DNA from: Pusillimonas sp. T7-7
GTDB lineage: Bacteria; Pseudomonadota; Gammaproteobacteria; Burkholderiales; Burkholderiaceae_B
DNA length: 64,000 nucleotides
Direction: 5' to 3'
Assembly (NCBI RefSeq): GCF_000209655.1
Contig: NC_015458.1
Span: forward strand, 2,108,001-2,172,000
Shown: positions 36,635 through 45,528 of the stretch, in pieces
Layout of the letters: every line of letters starts with the position of its first letter
Position numbering within the stretch: the first letter of the stretch is position 1
Made by a program: the position numbers and the translations under genes
Notes under the pieces: generated by a model
Seen by the model: the letters and a program-made list of their open reading frames with translations, nothing else
Database searches by the model: none
What the model was told of the DNA's origin: nothing

Positions 36635-37336
36635 ATGGAAAATCCCCTGCTAAAAGTACTGGTGGTCGACGACGACCCCGCCCTGCGGCAATTGCTGGCC
36701 GACTATCTGAATCGTCACAATTACGACACACTGCTTGCGCCCGATGCCAGCGATCTGCCTGCACGCATCCAGCGTTACTCACCCGACCTTATCGTACTTG
36801 ACCGCATGATGCCAGACGGAGACGGGGCCGAGGCCTGCCGTCGCCTGCGGCAGCAGGGGGAAGACATTCCCGTCATTTTACTGACAGCCCGCGACGAAAC
36901 GGTTGACCGGGTCATAGGCCTGGAGGCCGGTGCAGACGACTATCTGGGCAAGCCATTTGATCCGCGTGAACTATTGGCCCGCATAGAAGCCGTACTGCGC
37001 CGCAAGAAAGGCGCTTCGGCGCTCAACAAAGACCAACCCGTATCGTTTGGCCCTTTCACTTTCGACCCGGCCACCCGCCAATTGTCCAAAGACGACGAAA
37101 CCATCAAGCTGACCGGAGGTGAAGTCAATTTGCTGGAAGCCCTGATCAATAACTCCGGCAAGCCACTCTCACGCGAGCGCCTTTTGGCGCTGGCGCGCGA
37201 CGACGATGAGGGCGAACGCAATGACCGCGCCATTGATATCGCCATCTTGCGACTGCGCCGCGCCATTGAAGACGATCCCAAGCAGCCACGCTGGATACAG
37301 ACCGTGTGGGGCGTGGGCTATCGGTTCTCGCCTTGA
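36635..37336 (+). CDS. OmpR-family response regulator
   Basis: A protein of 233 residues. The receiver domain has the acidic pair in 'KVLVVDDDPALRQLL', the phosphoacceptor D56 in 'DLIVLDRMMPDGDG', the Thr in 'PVILLTARDE' and the Lys in 'GADDYLGKPFDPRELLARI'; a winged-helix effector domain follows, ending 'WIQTVWGVGYRFSP', very close to E. coli OmpR at both ends. I start at the ATG at 36635, since the open frame upstream is antisense to the CLC gene. The histidine kinase gene begins 8 bp after the stop, so the two form a two-component operon. Confidence 0.94.
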   Translation: MENPLLKVLVVDDDPALRQLLADYLNRHNYDTLLAPDASDLPARIQRYSPDLIVLDRMMPDGDGAEACRRLRQQGEDIPVILLTARDETVDRVIGLEAGADDYLGKPFDPRELLARIEAVLRRKKGASALNKDQPVSFGPFTFDPATRQLSKDDETIKLTGGEVNLLEALINNSGKPLSRERLLALARDDDEGERNDRAIDIAILRLRRAIEDDPKQPRWIQTVWGVGYRFSP

Positions 37337-37344
37337 GAACCATC

Positions 37345-38721
37345 ATGAAGTTACGCAACTGGCTGCCAAGGTCACTGAGCACGCGCATGGTGCTGCTTAC
37401 ACTGGGCACCATTTTGCTGGTACAGGCAGCCACTTTTGCATCCGTTTCTTACTATAGAAAAAAATACACCGAAGAGGTAACGGTAGTATTTACGGCGACG
37501 ACGATACGCACGCTGCGTGCTGCCCTGGCAGAGATTCCATCGGTACAACGCGACGAGTTCGTACGCCAGGCCTCCCAGAACCAGTGGCACTTATGGTCGC
37601 GCACCCTGCCATCCAATACCAGTCTGGAGCACCGTCGTCCGCCGCGCAATCCGGCTCCACCTCCACCTGGCGACATACGCCACTCGCTGCGTACTTTCGT
37701 CCAGGCCCTGAACCTGCGTCTTGACGACGATACCCGTGTCGCCCTGTCCCGCGGCCCCGAGCCGCGCTTGTACATCTCTTTGCCTTACCCCCCCGTCAGT
37801 GCCGTACCACCAAACAGGGAATGGCTGGTAATACCACTGGACGGAATCGCCCCGCCCGTCGCCACCCCCATGATTGTCGTCTGGCTGAGCGGCATGGGTC
37901 TGTTGCTGCTGTTGGCCGCCGCCTTTTCCTGGCATATCACCCGACCGCTCACCCGACTGGCCAAGGCGGCCGACCAGTTGGCGGCCGGCCAGCCACAGCG
38001 CGTCACGCCCTCGGGCCCTTCTGAAACACGCATTCTGGGTGAACGCTTCAACGCCATGCTGGATACTCTGGCCGAATCGAATGCGGTCCAGCGCACCCTG
38101 TTGGCTGGCTTGCCTCACGATCTGAAGGGGCCTTTATCGCGCATGTGGCTGCGTATAGAGATGGTTGACGACCCTACATTCAAGGACGGCATGCTCAAGG
38201 ATGTCCAAGACATGCAGCGCATGGTCAATCAATTCATCGGTTTTGCGCGTGGATCCGACCCCGGCTCATACCAGTTCACTCGCCTGCGACTTAACTCCTG
38301 GCTGGATGAGCAGGTTGCGGCCTGGGAAAGTGCAGGCAGTCCCGTCAAGCTAGTCCGCATGCACCAGAAAACCCTTGTCATCAGCGGCGACAAGATGGCC
38401 CTGGGCCGTCTGCTGGACAACCTGATCACCAACGCCCTGAATCACGGCAAGCCCCCGGTCGAAGTCGCGCTCGATATCGTCGACGGCAACGCACTGATTA
38501 CAGTATCGGATCATGGTCCTGGCATCAGCGCCGAGCGGCGTATTGAAGCCCTGCGACCATTTTCTCGTTTGGACGACGCTCGTACCCTCACAGGTTCAGT
38601 CGGCCTGGGCCTGGCGCTGGCCGACAGCATTGCCCGTGCTCATGACGGCACGCTAGCCCTGGAAAATGCCAAGTGGGGAGGCCTGGAAGTACGAATAAGC
38701 CTACCCGTCCTGACACCGTAG
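37345..38721 (+). CDS. EnvZ-like sensor histidine kinase
   Basis: A protein of 458 residues. TM1 is at about residues 16-36, a Pro-rich periplasmic sensor region (including 'RRPPRNPAPPPPGD') follows, TM2 is at about 174-196, then a HAMP domain, the H-box 'LLAGLPHDLKGPLSRMWLRIEM' with phosphoacceptor H258, N-box 'DNLITNALNHG', and G-boxes 'SDHGPGIS' and 'GSVGLGLALAD'. It pairs with the preceding response regulator. The residue four after the His is Gly262 instead of Thr or Asn, the position needed for phosphatase action in HisKA kinases (see findings). The signal is unknown. It converges on the cytochrome bd-like operon 50 bp away. Confidence 0.93.
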   Translation: MKLRNWLPRSLSTRMVLLTLGTILLVQAATFASVSYYRKKYTEEVTVVFTATTIRTLRAALAEIPSVQRDEFVRQASQNQWHLWSRTLPSNTSLEHRRPPRNPAPPPPGDIRHSLRTFVQALNLRLDDDTRVALSRGPEPRLYISLPYPPVSAVPPNREWLVIPLDGIAPPVATPMIVVWLSGMGLLLLLAAAFSWHITRPLTRLAKAADQLAAGQPQRVTPSGPSETRILGERFNAMLDTLAESNAVQRTLLAGLPHDLKGPLSRMWLRIEMVDDPTFKDGMLKDVQDMQRMVNQFIGFARGSDPGSYQFTRLRLNSWLDEQVAAWESAGSPVKLVRMHQKTLVISGDKMALGRLLDNLITNALNHGKPPVEVALDIVDGNALITVSDHGPGISAERRIEALRPFSRLDDARTLTGSVGLGLALADSIARAHDGTLALENAKWGGLEVRISLPVLTP

Positions 38722-38771
38722 CCTGCTATTTGCTTAGTTCGTGCATTCGAATTAATCGAACAGCACCCTGC

Positions 38772-39821
38772 CTAGCCATCAAAATTCGGTGGCGTAGGCG
38801 GTATCGACAAACCGAACATCCGCCAATACACCCAGATGTTGAAGATCACCGCCACGGGCAGGGCGATGATCGTGGCCGACAACACCAACCACATTGAGTC
38901 GACCGAAGCTGCTGCGTCCCACAGCGTAATCTCGTCCAGCACCAGATAGGGGAAAAAGCTGTAGCCCAGGCCACCAAGCACTGTCATGAAAATCAGCAAG
39001 GTCATGAAGAATGGCAGTGCCGTAGTGCGATAACTGCTGTTGATCATGCGCTGCAAGCACATTTCAACCGACACAAAGCACACCAGCAGCATGCCCCACA
39101 TGGTCACCACGATCTGCCAGTGCGGCCCGTCGCTCCACTTCAGAAACACACCCGGATTGGCGAAAGCCAGGACGACGGAAACCGCCACTGCTCCCGCCGC
39201 AGACCAGCGTACCGCACGCCTGCCCCACATGACCGCGCGCGCGCGCAACTCGCCGGTCACCCGCATAATCAGCCAGGATGATCCCAACAAGCAATATGCA
39301 GCCACCGCACAAAGGCCTACAAACAGCGAGAACCAGATATAGCCAGGCTCGGAGTGATACGACACGACGATTTGCGCAAGAAGCAGGCCATGCGAAAACG
39401 CCGTCAGCAAGGAGCCAATGCCAAAGCCTGCTAGCCAGCGCTTTTGCAGCGCCTTCGGCGCGCGCAAGCGTATTTCAAAGGCAGCCGAACGCAGCAGGAC
39501 GCCCAGCCCCAGCAGACACAATGGTAGGTAGAGCTGCCCCATAATGCTGCCCGCTGCCTTGGGAAAAACCGACACGAACAGCCCCAAGCCCAGGAACAGC
39601 CAGAACTCATTCGCATCCCTCCAGGGGCTCAATAAGGAAAGCATGCGCTGCCTGGACTCCTTTGGGGCGAACAGCGTCAGGCAACCCACCCCTATATCGA
39701 ACCCGTCCAGTACCGTACCGGCCACGATAATGGCGAAAAACAGCAGCATGAATACCAAAGGCATCCAGAAAAATGGATCTTGTGCGCTTAAGCCCAGAGC
39801 GATAGCCAAAGCTTCTATCAT
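38772..39821 (-). CDS. cydB: Cytochrome bd-type oxidase subunit II (CydB-like)
   Basis: A membrane protein of 349 residues with about nine helices. CydB landmarks are kept: 'GTVLDGFDIGVG' near the N terminus, 'SPWRDANEFWLFLGLGLFVSVFP', and a C-terminal 'FFPYLVLDEITLWDAAASVDSMW' followed by 'WVYWRMFG'. Canonical CydB binds no haem and stabilises CydA. The start overlaps the stop of the subunit I gene (4 bp, 39818-39821), so the pair is translationally coupled. No cydX-like frame is evident downstream. Its partner subunit lacks the usual haem ligands, so an oxidase activity should not be assumed. Confidence 0.88.
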   Translation of the reverse strand: MIEALAIALGLSAQDPFFWMPLVFMLLFFAIIVAGTVLDGFDIGVGCLTLFAPKESRQRMLSLLSPWRDANEFWLFLGLGLFVSVFPKAAGSIMGQLYLPLCLLGLGVLLRSAAFEIRLRAPKALQKRWLAGFGIGSLLTAFSHGLLLAQIVVSYHSEPGYIWFSLFVGLCAVAAYCLLGSSWLIMRVTGELRARAVMWGRRAVRWSAAGAVAVSVVLAFANPGVFLKWSDGPHWQIVVTMWGMLLVCFVSVEMCLQRMINSSYRTTALPFFMTLLIFMTVLGGLGYSFFPYLVLDEITLWDAAASVDSMWLVLSATIIALPVAVIFNIWVYWRMFGLSIPPTPPNFDG

Positions 39822-41158
39822 GCCCTTCCCCTGCGACGGGCAACCGGCACCACGCCATAGCGCACGATATGGCGAAGCATTTGCAAGAAGCTGATGAGCA
39901 GCAATAAGTAAACCACCAGATGGGCAAGATACCCGCCCAGCAGCGCATATAAGGACGTTGTCCCCGCCACTTCACTTATTGTGACTGTGCCATTCACTGC
40001 GTATGGATAGGCGCCCAGCAACACATGGAACAAGCCAGCCAGCAGCATTAACCAGCCTGAAAACGTCATACCCGCCAGCACCTGCCGCCCCCATCGCGAC
40101 AACTCTCCCGGATCGTATCGTACCCGCCGGGCGCGCCACAAGGTCAGCCACGCTGCAAGCAGCATCAACAAGCCAGTCAGCGCAGCAAGCCGGAACGACC
40201 AGAACGTTGCAGACACCGGTGGCCGCATACCCGAAAACTGGTCCAGCCCCCGTAAAGCACCCGCTTGATCGCGCCCTATCCATGTGCTGCCCGCACCGGG
40301 CCATAGCCAGGCCAGGCGATTGGCATGCGCCTGTGTGTCGGGCCAGGCAAACAACACCAAGTCGGCCGGCTGACCACTTTCCCAGTAGGCAGCGGTAGCC
40401 GCCGCCTTGGCCGGTTGATGACGCGCCGTCATATGGCCGGTTCCGGCTGCTGCCAAACCCTGCAGCACTATGCTTACCGTAGCCAGCCATAGCGCCGACT
40501 TGAATACCAGACGCCCGCTTTCGTCCACGGGGCGGCGCAGGCTTTGGGCGGCAACCACACCAATCATGAGAAATGCCGTCGTCAGGAGCGCAGCCAGAAC
40601 AAAGAGCGCGGCATACCAGGGGAGCGCCGGATTGAATATGACGGCCACCCAGTCGAGCACCTGATACTGCCCATCGGCAAACAGCACGCCTGCCGGTGTG
40701 TGCGTCCAGGACAACAGCACCAATAGCCAGAGAACGCTTACGACTACACCCACCGCCACCATGAAGACCACCAGCGTATGCACCTTATCGGATAAATAAC
40801 GTTGCCCGAACAGCATGGCTCCCAGAAAGCAGGACTTGAACACATAAGCCGACAACACCCCCGCCGCCAGCAAAGGCCCTGCCACATTGCCGATTTTCTC
40901 GATAAGCTCAGGCCACAGGCTGCCGAACTGTATCAGTACCGGAAGACAGGCCGCAAAGCTTAAAATAAAGGCCAGCGCAAACACACGCACCCAAAAGCGG
41001 TAGGCCGCCGTCCAGGCGGCATGATTCGGCCCGCGCGAACGTAGCTTGAAGTACAGTAAAACCCACGCCAAGCCCAGCTCCAAGGCCAGAAACAGCAGCA
41101 TGAACCCCAGGCTAGAGAAAAACTGTATCTGAGATAACCACAATGTCGTGTGCGTCAT
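39818..41158 (-). CDS. Cytochrome bd-like subunit I lacking canonical haem ligands
   Basis: A protein of 446 residues with about nine membrane helices, related to CydA. Helix 1 ('LSQIQFFSSLGFMLLF') and the helix-3 region ('IQFGSLW' to 'DKVH') align to E. coli CydA without gaps. Recalled E. coli residues map as follows: H19 to M20, E99 to G100, E107 to K108, H186 to L185, M393 to A325, E257 to A256; K252 and R391 are kept (K251, R323), and a Q-loop remnant 'HQPAKAAATAAYW' remains, while GRQPW becomes GAYPY. There is no CXXCH site. It therefore probably does not bind the bd haems in the known way. Start at ATG 41158; an upstream in-frame codon would add 18 residues. Coupled to cydB. Confidence 0.85.
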   Translation of the reverse strand: MTHTTLWLSQIQFFSSLGFMLLFLALELGLAWVLLYFKLRSRGPNHAAWTAAYRFWVRVFALAFILSFAACLPVLIQFGSLWPELIEKIGNVAGPLLAAGVLSAYVFKSCFLGAMLFGQRYLSDKVHTLVVFMVAVGVVVSVLWLLVLLSWTHTPAGVLFADGQYQVLDWVAVIFNPALPWYAALFVLAALLTTAFLMIGVVAAQSLRRPVDESGRLVFKSALWLATVSIVLQGLAAAGTGHMTARHQPAKAAATAAYWESGQPADLVLFAWPDTQAHANRLAWLWPGAGSTWIGRDQAGALRGLDQFSGMRPPVSATFWSFRLAALTGLLMLLAAWLTLWRARRVRYDPGELSRWGRQVLAGMTFSGWLMLLAGLFHVLLGAYPYAVNGTVTISEVAGTTSLYALLGGYLAHLVVYLLLLISFLQMLRHIVRYGVVPVARRRGRA

Positions 41159-41272
41159 AATGAGCGCTAGTTTAGAGCCAGATCGGCATTTGTAAACCCG
41201 TAAAGCAAGCAAATAACGCTAGACGTGGCAAAATGCTTACTTCAACCGATAATTCCTGTTTATTAATTTTGT

Positions 41273-43039
41273 ATGACCTCTGCGCCATCTCCCGCACCCG
41301 TTTCCAACTTTCTGCGCACCATTATCGATAACGATCTCGCCCAGGGCCGTTATGCCGACAAGCGCTGGGCGGGCAAGCCGGGGCCAGCATCAGTCCAGGC
41401 ATTGGGTGACGGCGATCCAGCTCGGATTCGTACCCGATTTCCGCCAGAACCCAACGGCTACCTGCATATCGGGCACGCCAAAAGCATTTGTCTGAACTTC
41501 GGCCTGGCAAACGACTACCAAGGCGCCTGCCACCTGCGGTTTGACGATACCAATCCCGAAAAAGAAGAAGACGAATACGTCAACGCCATTATTGAAATGG
41601 TCGAATGGCTGGGCTTCGACTGGCAATACGGCAACGAAAACAACCGCTATTTCGCCAGCGACTATTTCGACTACATGTACCAGTTCGCCCAAGCTTTGGT
41701 ACAGGCTGGGCTGGCCTATGTCGACGAACAAAGCGCCGACGAAATGCGCGCCACGCGCGGCACACTCACGGAAAAAGGCACGAATTCGCCATGGCGCGAT
41801 CGTCCGGCCGAAGAGTCGCTGCGCCTGCTCGACGAAATGCGCGACGGCAAACATCCCGACGGCAGCATGGCTCTACGCGCAAAAATCGACATGGGCTCGC
41901 CCAATATCAATATGCGCGACCCGGTGATGTACCGCATACGACATGTGCCCCATCACCGCACAGGCGACCGCTGGTGCATCTACCCCATGTATTCCTGGGC
42001 TCACCCGGTCGAAGACGCCCTCGAAAGAATCACCCACAGCATCTGCACGCTTGAATTCGAAGACCAGCGTCCTTTTTATGATTGGATACTCAACCATCTG
42101 GCCGATTTGGGACAGCTGCAGCGGCCATTGCCGCGGCAGTACGAATTCGCCCGGCTGAACCTCAGCTACGTCGTGACCAGCAAGCGCAAGCTTTTACAAC
42201 TGGTGCGCGAAGGCTATGTCCAGGGCTGGGACGATCCACGCCTGCCGACGCTGGCCGGCTTGCGCCGACGCGGCTATACACCGGCATCCATACGCCTGTT
42301 CTGCGAACGCCTGGGTGTGTCGAAAGCCGACTCGCGTATTGACTATAGCGTGCTCGAACAAGCCCTACGCGACGACCTGGACCCTATCGCTGCTCGTAGC
42401 GTTGCCGTACTCGACCCGGTCAAGCTCGTGCTGACCAATTATCCGCAAGACCAGACTGAGCTGTGTCACGCCCCTCGCAACCCGCACGACCCCAATGCGG
42501 GCCAACGCGAGTTTCCGCTCAGCCGCGAGCTCTGGATTGAGCGCGACGACTTTCGCGAAGAGCCTCCCAAGAAGTATTTCAGGCTTTTCCCGGGCAATAC
42601 TGTGCGTCTGAAATACGGCTATATCATTCGCTGCACCGGCTGCGTCAAAGACGACAACGGCAACGTAACGGAAGTCCATGCAGAATATCTGCCGGACACC
42701 AAAAGCGGCACCCCAGGCGCCGACTCGGTCAAGGTCAAGGGCAATATCACCTGGATCAGCGCCGCCCATGCGATTCCTGCTGAAATCCGCCTGTACGACC
42801 GCCTGTTTACCGATCCGCACCCTGATTCGGGCGACAAGAACTTTCTGGATGCCATCAACCCGGACTCCTGCCAGACTATCCATGGCTGGCTGGAACCCGG
42901 TACCCTGTTGTCTGCCGACCACCCCATGCAATTCGAGCGGCTGGGCTATTTTGTTGCCGACCGCAAAGACTCGACCCCCGAAAAACCGGTGATCAATCGC
43001 ACGGCTACGCTCAAAGACTCCTGGGCGCAGCAAAAATGA
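41273..43039 (+). CDS. glnS: Glutaminyl-tRNA synthetase
   Basis: A protein of 588 residues, class I synthetase. The HIGH motif lies in 'RFPPEPNGYLHIGHAKSICLNFG' (about residues 45-67), the KMSKS-type loop reads 'SYVVTSKRKLLQLV', and the GlnRS anticodon-binding beta-barrels follow ('REFPLSRELWIERDDF', 'FRLFPGNTVRLKYGYIIRC'). It charges tRNA-Gln directly. It is divergent from the bd-like operon with 114 bp between, and precedes minC by 41 bp on the same strand. Confidence 0.97.
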   Translation: MTSAPSPAPVSNFLRTIIDNDLAQGRYADKRWAGKPGPASVQALGDGDPARIRTRFPPEPNGYLHIGHAKSICLNFGLANDYQGACHLRFDDTNPEKEEDEYVNAIIEMVEWLGFDWQYGNENNRYFASDYFDYMYQFAQALVQAGLAYVDEQSADEMRATRGTLTEKGTNSPWRDRPAEESLRLLDEMRDGKHPDGSMALRAKIDMGSPNINMRDPVMYRIRHVPHHRTGDRWCIYPMYSWAHPVEDALERITHSICTLEFEDQRPFYDWILNHLADLGQLQRPLPRQYEFARLNLSYVVTSKRKLLQLVREGYVQGWDDPRLPTLAGLRRRGYTPASIRLFCERLGVSKADSRIDYSVLEQALRDDLDPIAARSVAVLDPVKLVLTNYPQDQTELCHAPRNPHDPNAGQREFPLSRELWIERDDFREEPPKKYFRLFPGNTVRLKYGYIIRCTGCVKDDNGNVTEVHAEYLPDTKSGTPGADSVKVKGNITWISAAHAIPAEIRLYDRLFTDPHPDSGDKNFLDAINPDSCQTIHGWLEPGTLLSADHPMQFERLGYFVADRKDSTPEKPVINRTATLKDSWAQQK

Positions 43040-43080
43040 TGCACCGAAGTTTGTAAATCTTTATTAGCGAAAGAAAACTC

Positions 43081-43884
43081 GTGAGCGACGCCAAACCAAA
43101 AAACAAAAGCCCATCGGCGCTGGACTTCAAAAGCGCCACCCTCTACGCATTGCGTGTCGTACTGCGCAGCCACGACGACGGCGAGCTGCTTGCGGCACTT
43201 CAGCAACGCATGACCGATGCAGGAGCGTTCTTCGAGAACGAACCCGTCGTCATTGACGCAAGCTTGATTGCCGAAATCATCGATTGGTCCGCCTTGCTGC
43301 AAGCCTTGCGCGGCCACAGCCTGCATCCCGTAGGCGTCGTTGCCCAGGGCGCCAACCTGGAAGCGGCTCTGGCGCAAGGCCTGGCCGCGGTAGATCTGGG
43401 CAGCCCCACGCCCCGGCCAACCAGCCAGCCTGCGCCAGAGCAAGAAGTCCCTGTAGTGGCTCCGCCGCCGACAACACAAGGCAGCAATGCCAAGGCCAGC
43501 GCTGCGGAACAGCCTCCCCCCTCTGCAACGGGCGTTCCCGAAGTGGCGCCCGCGGCCATGGTCATCAACCGCCCCTTACGGTCGGGGCAACGCATTTATG
43601 CTCGGAACACCGACCTGATCGTGATTGGCGTGGTCAGTCAAGGGGCTGAAGTCATTGCCGACGGCAATATTCATGTATACGGGCCTTTACGCGGGAAAGC
43701 CATGGCTGGCGCCCGTGGCGACACCAGTGCACGTATTTTTACTACACAGCTGGACCCTGAACTGCTGGCTATCGCCGGCGTATACCGTGTAATCGAAAGC
43801 CAACTGGACCAGACCTTGCACAACCAGCCGACCATCATCCATTTGGACGACGATACCCTTAAAATTACAGCGCTAAACAAGTAG
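43081..43884 (+). CDS. minC: Septum site-determining protein MinC
   Basis: A protein of 267 residues with GTG start (AGCGAAAGAA upstream). The N-terminal FtsZ-inhibitory domain ('[31 protein letters not shown]') is joined by a long Pro/Ala-rich linker (about residues 105-155) to the right-handed beta-helix C-terminal domain ('[48 protein letters not shown]'). MinC blocks Z-ring formation near the poles when recruited by MinD. minD follows after 116 bp, more than usual, so it may have a promoter of its own. Confidence 0.96.
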   Translation: MSDAKPKNKSPSALDFKSATLYALRVVLRSHDDGELLAALQQRMTDAGAFFENEPVVIDASLIAEIIDWSALLQALRGHSLHPVGVVAQGANLEAALAQGLAAVDLGSPTPRPTSQPAPEQEVPVVAPPPTTQGSNAKASAAEQPPPSATGVPEVAPAAMVINRPLRSGQRIYARNTDLIVIGVVSQGAEVIADGNIHVYGPLRGKAMAGARGDTSARIFTTQLDPELLAIAGVYRVIESQLDQTLHNQPTIIHLDDDTLKITALNK

Positions 43885-44000
43885 CAGATATTTTTTGTTG
43901 CCAAGCTATCGGCAAATTAGCGTACGCTTGTGCGGTTTTGGTGCAATTTTGCATTACGATTACGTGTTTTATCAACAATACCTAAAGGAATTCTATCGTC

Positions 44001-44816
44001 ATGGCGAGAATTGTTGTGGTGACTTCCGGCAAAGGCGGTGTGGGCAAAACCACCACCAGTGCAAGCTTCTCCTCCGGACTGGCGATACGCGGCCACAAAA
44101 CTGTCGTTATCGACTTTGACGTAGGCTTGCGCAACCTGGACCTGATCATGGGTTGTGAACGCCGTGTTGTATATGATTTCGTCAACGTCATCCAGGGTGA
44201 GGCAACGCTGAATCAGGCGCTTATTCGCGACAAACAGCTTGAAAACCTGTTCATTCTTCCCGCCTCACAAACACGCGACAAAGACGCCCTGACCAAGGAA
44301 GGCGTTGAAAAAGCGCTGAACGACCTTGCCGAAATGGGTTTTGAATACATTGTTTGCGATTCACCCGCCGGCATTGAAACAGGTGCCTTGATGGCTTCGT
44401 ATTTTGCCGACGATGCCCTGGTTGTCACCAACCCTGAAGTCTCCTCGGTACGCGACTCTGATCGCATCCTGGGCATACTGTCGGCCAAATCACGCCGTGC
44501 TGAAAAGGGCGAAGAACCCATCAAGGAATACTTGCTGCTGACTCGCTACAATCCCAAGCGCGTAGCCGAGGGTGAAATGCTGTCGCTCAAAGATATCGAA
44601 GATATTTTGCGCATCAAGCTCATCGGCGTTGTCCCCGAATCCGAATCCGTGCTGCAGGCGTCCAACCAGGGCATCCCGGCCATCCATTTGCGTGACAGCG
44701 ATGTAGCGGTTGCCTATCAAGACGTTGTTGCCCGCTATCTGGGTGAAGAAAAACCACTGCGTTTTGTCGACTACGAAAAGCCAGGCCTGTTCAAGCGCCT
44801 GTTCGGAGGGAAATAA
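44001..44816 (+). CDS. minD: Septum site-determining ATPase MinD
   Basis: A protein of 271 residues. The deviant Walker A '[14 protein letters not shown]' is at residues 10-23, with '[31 protein letters not shown]' and '[18 protein letters not shown]' following, and the C-terminal membrane-targeting amphipathic helix is '[12 protein letters not shown]'. MinD-ATP binds the inner membrane, recruits MinC and is released by MinE, giving pole-to-pole oscillation. AAAGGAATT precedes the start. minE begins one base after the stop. Confidence 0.98.
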   Translation: MARIVVVTSGKGGVGKTTTSASFSSGLAIRGHKTVVIDFDVGLRNLDLIMGCERRVVYDFVNVIQGEATLNQALIRDKQLENLFILPASQTRDKDALTKEGVEKALNDLAEMGFEYIVCDSPAGIETGALMASYFADDALVVTNPEVSSVRDSDRILGILSAKSRRAEKGEEPIKEYLLLTRYNPKRVAEGEMLSLKDIEDILRIKLIGVVPESESVLQASNQGIPAIHLRDSDVAVAYQDVVARYLGEEKPLRFVDYEKPGLFKRLFGGK

Positions 44817-44817
44817 T

Positions 44818-45078
44818 ATGTCCCTGCTTTCCTTTTTTCGTGGCCAGAAAAAAACTTCCGCCAGCGTCGCTCGCGATCGCCTGCAGCTGATCCTGATCAA
44901 CGAACGGGGCGATGGCGTTACACCTGACTACCTGCCCCAGTTGCAAAAAGAGCTAGTCGAGGTGATCTCGCGTTACGTCAAGATCAGTCCTGACGACATC
45001 AAGGTCAATCTTGAACGTCAGGACTCACTCGAGATTCTTGAAGTCAAGATAGAAATGCCTCAAGCCGAAGCAAGATAA
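44818..45078 (+). CDS. minE: Cell division topological specificity factor MinE
   Basis: A protein of 86 residues. The N-terminal membrane-binding part is '[26 protein letters not shown]' (anti-MinCD region), the rest is the dimerisation domain '[43 protein letters not shown]'. It stimulates MinD ATPase and confines MinC to the poles. The open frame extends upstream into minD, but the ATG at 44818 after GGAGGGAAATAAT is the evident start. A terminator follows directly. Confidence 0.97.
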   Translation: MSLLSFFRGQKKTSASVARDRLQLILINERGDGVTPDYLPQLQKELVEVISRYVKISPDDIKVNLERQDSLEILEVKIEMPQAEAR

Positions 45079-45084
45079 AAAAAG

Positions 45085-45113
45085 AACCCCAGGAGCATGA
45101 CTACCTGGGGTTT
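45085..45113 (+). terminator. Terminator-like hairpin after minE
   Basis: A perfect 9-bp stem, AACCCCAGG at 45085-45093 with CCTGGGGTT at 45104-45112, and a 10-nt loop starts 6 bp after the minE stop. The T tract is short (TTT), so termination may be incomplete. Confidence 0.65.
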
Positions 45114-45137
45114 AGCGACGGAGAAGACGTTTTCTTG

Positions 45138-45166
45138 GTTGATGCAGGGTAGAACCCTGCATCAAC
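45138..45166. terminator. Strong hairpin between minE and the OsmB-like gene
   Basis: A perfect 13-bp stem (45138-45150 with 45154-45166) with an AGA loop lies 2 bp from the stop codon of the converging lipoprotein gene. It can act on either strand; T-rich sequence follows weakly on both sides. Confidence 0.7.
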
Positions 45167-45168
45167 AT

Positions 45169-45396
45169 TTACCTGTTTTTACCTACCTGGTCGCCGATGA
45201 CGCCGCCTATGGCCGCGCCGCCCACCGTACCCAGTACGCCACCACCGGTTATCACTGCACCTGCGACGCCACCAAGGCCCGCGCCGGTTACCGTACTTTT
45301 CTGGCGATGGCTCATGCTGTCCCACGACGAACAGCCACCCATGGCCAAAGCAAGAAGACCGATAGCACCCAGTTTGCTTAATGTTGCTGCTTTCAT
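45169..45396 (-). CDS. OsmB-like small glycine-zipper lipoprotein
   Basis: A protein of 75 residues. It has a lipoprotein signal with lipobox 'AMGGC' (Cys22), a short polar stretch ('SSWDSMSHRQKSTVTG') and a Gly-rich zipper segment 'GAGLGGVAGAVITGGGVLGTVGGAAIGGVIGDQVGKNR', as in OsmB and SlyB-type lipoproteins. Probably outer-membrane anchored; often stress-induced in relatives. A good ribosome site (GGAGGT) lies 7 bases upstream of the start. Confidence 0.9.
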   Translation of the reverse strand: MKAATLSKLGAIGLLALAMGGCSSWDSMSHRQKSTVTGAGLGGVAGAVITGGGVLGTVGGAAIGGVIGDQVGKNR

Positions 45397-45528
45397 TTTT
45401 TACCTCCGGATATTGCAAGCATGGACTTAAAGTAGCCGATTTCAGGCCATCAAGCATGGCAGGAGGTACCGCCTTGTGAACATGCGCAACAAATGTTTCG
45501 ACAAGGCAAAAGCGCTACGAATATGCGG

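Noticed and set aside
43885..44000. 116-bp gap between minC and minD as a site for a missing gene
   Set aside because: It contains no open frame of note and most likely holds only a minDE promoter.
45085..45166. Two successive hairpins after minE as a riboswitch or sRNA
   Set aside because: They are simple perfect stems between converging genes and are better explained as terminators.
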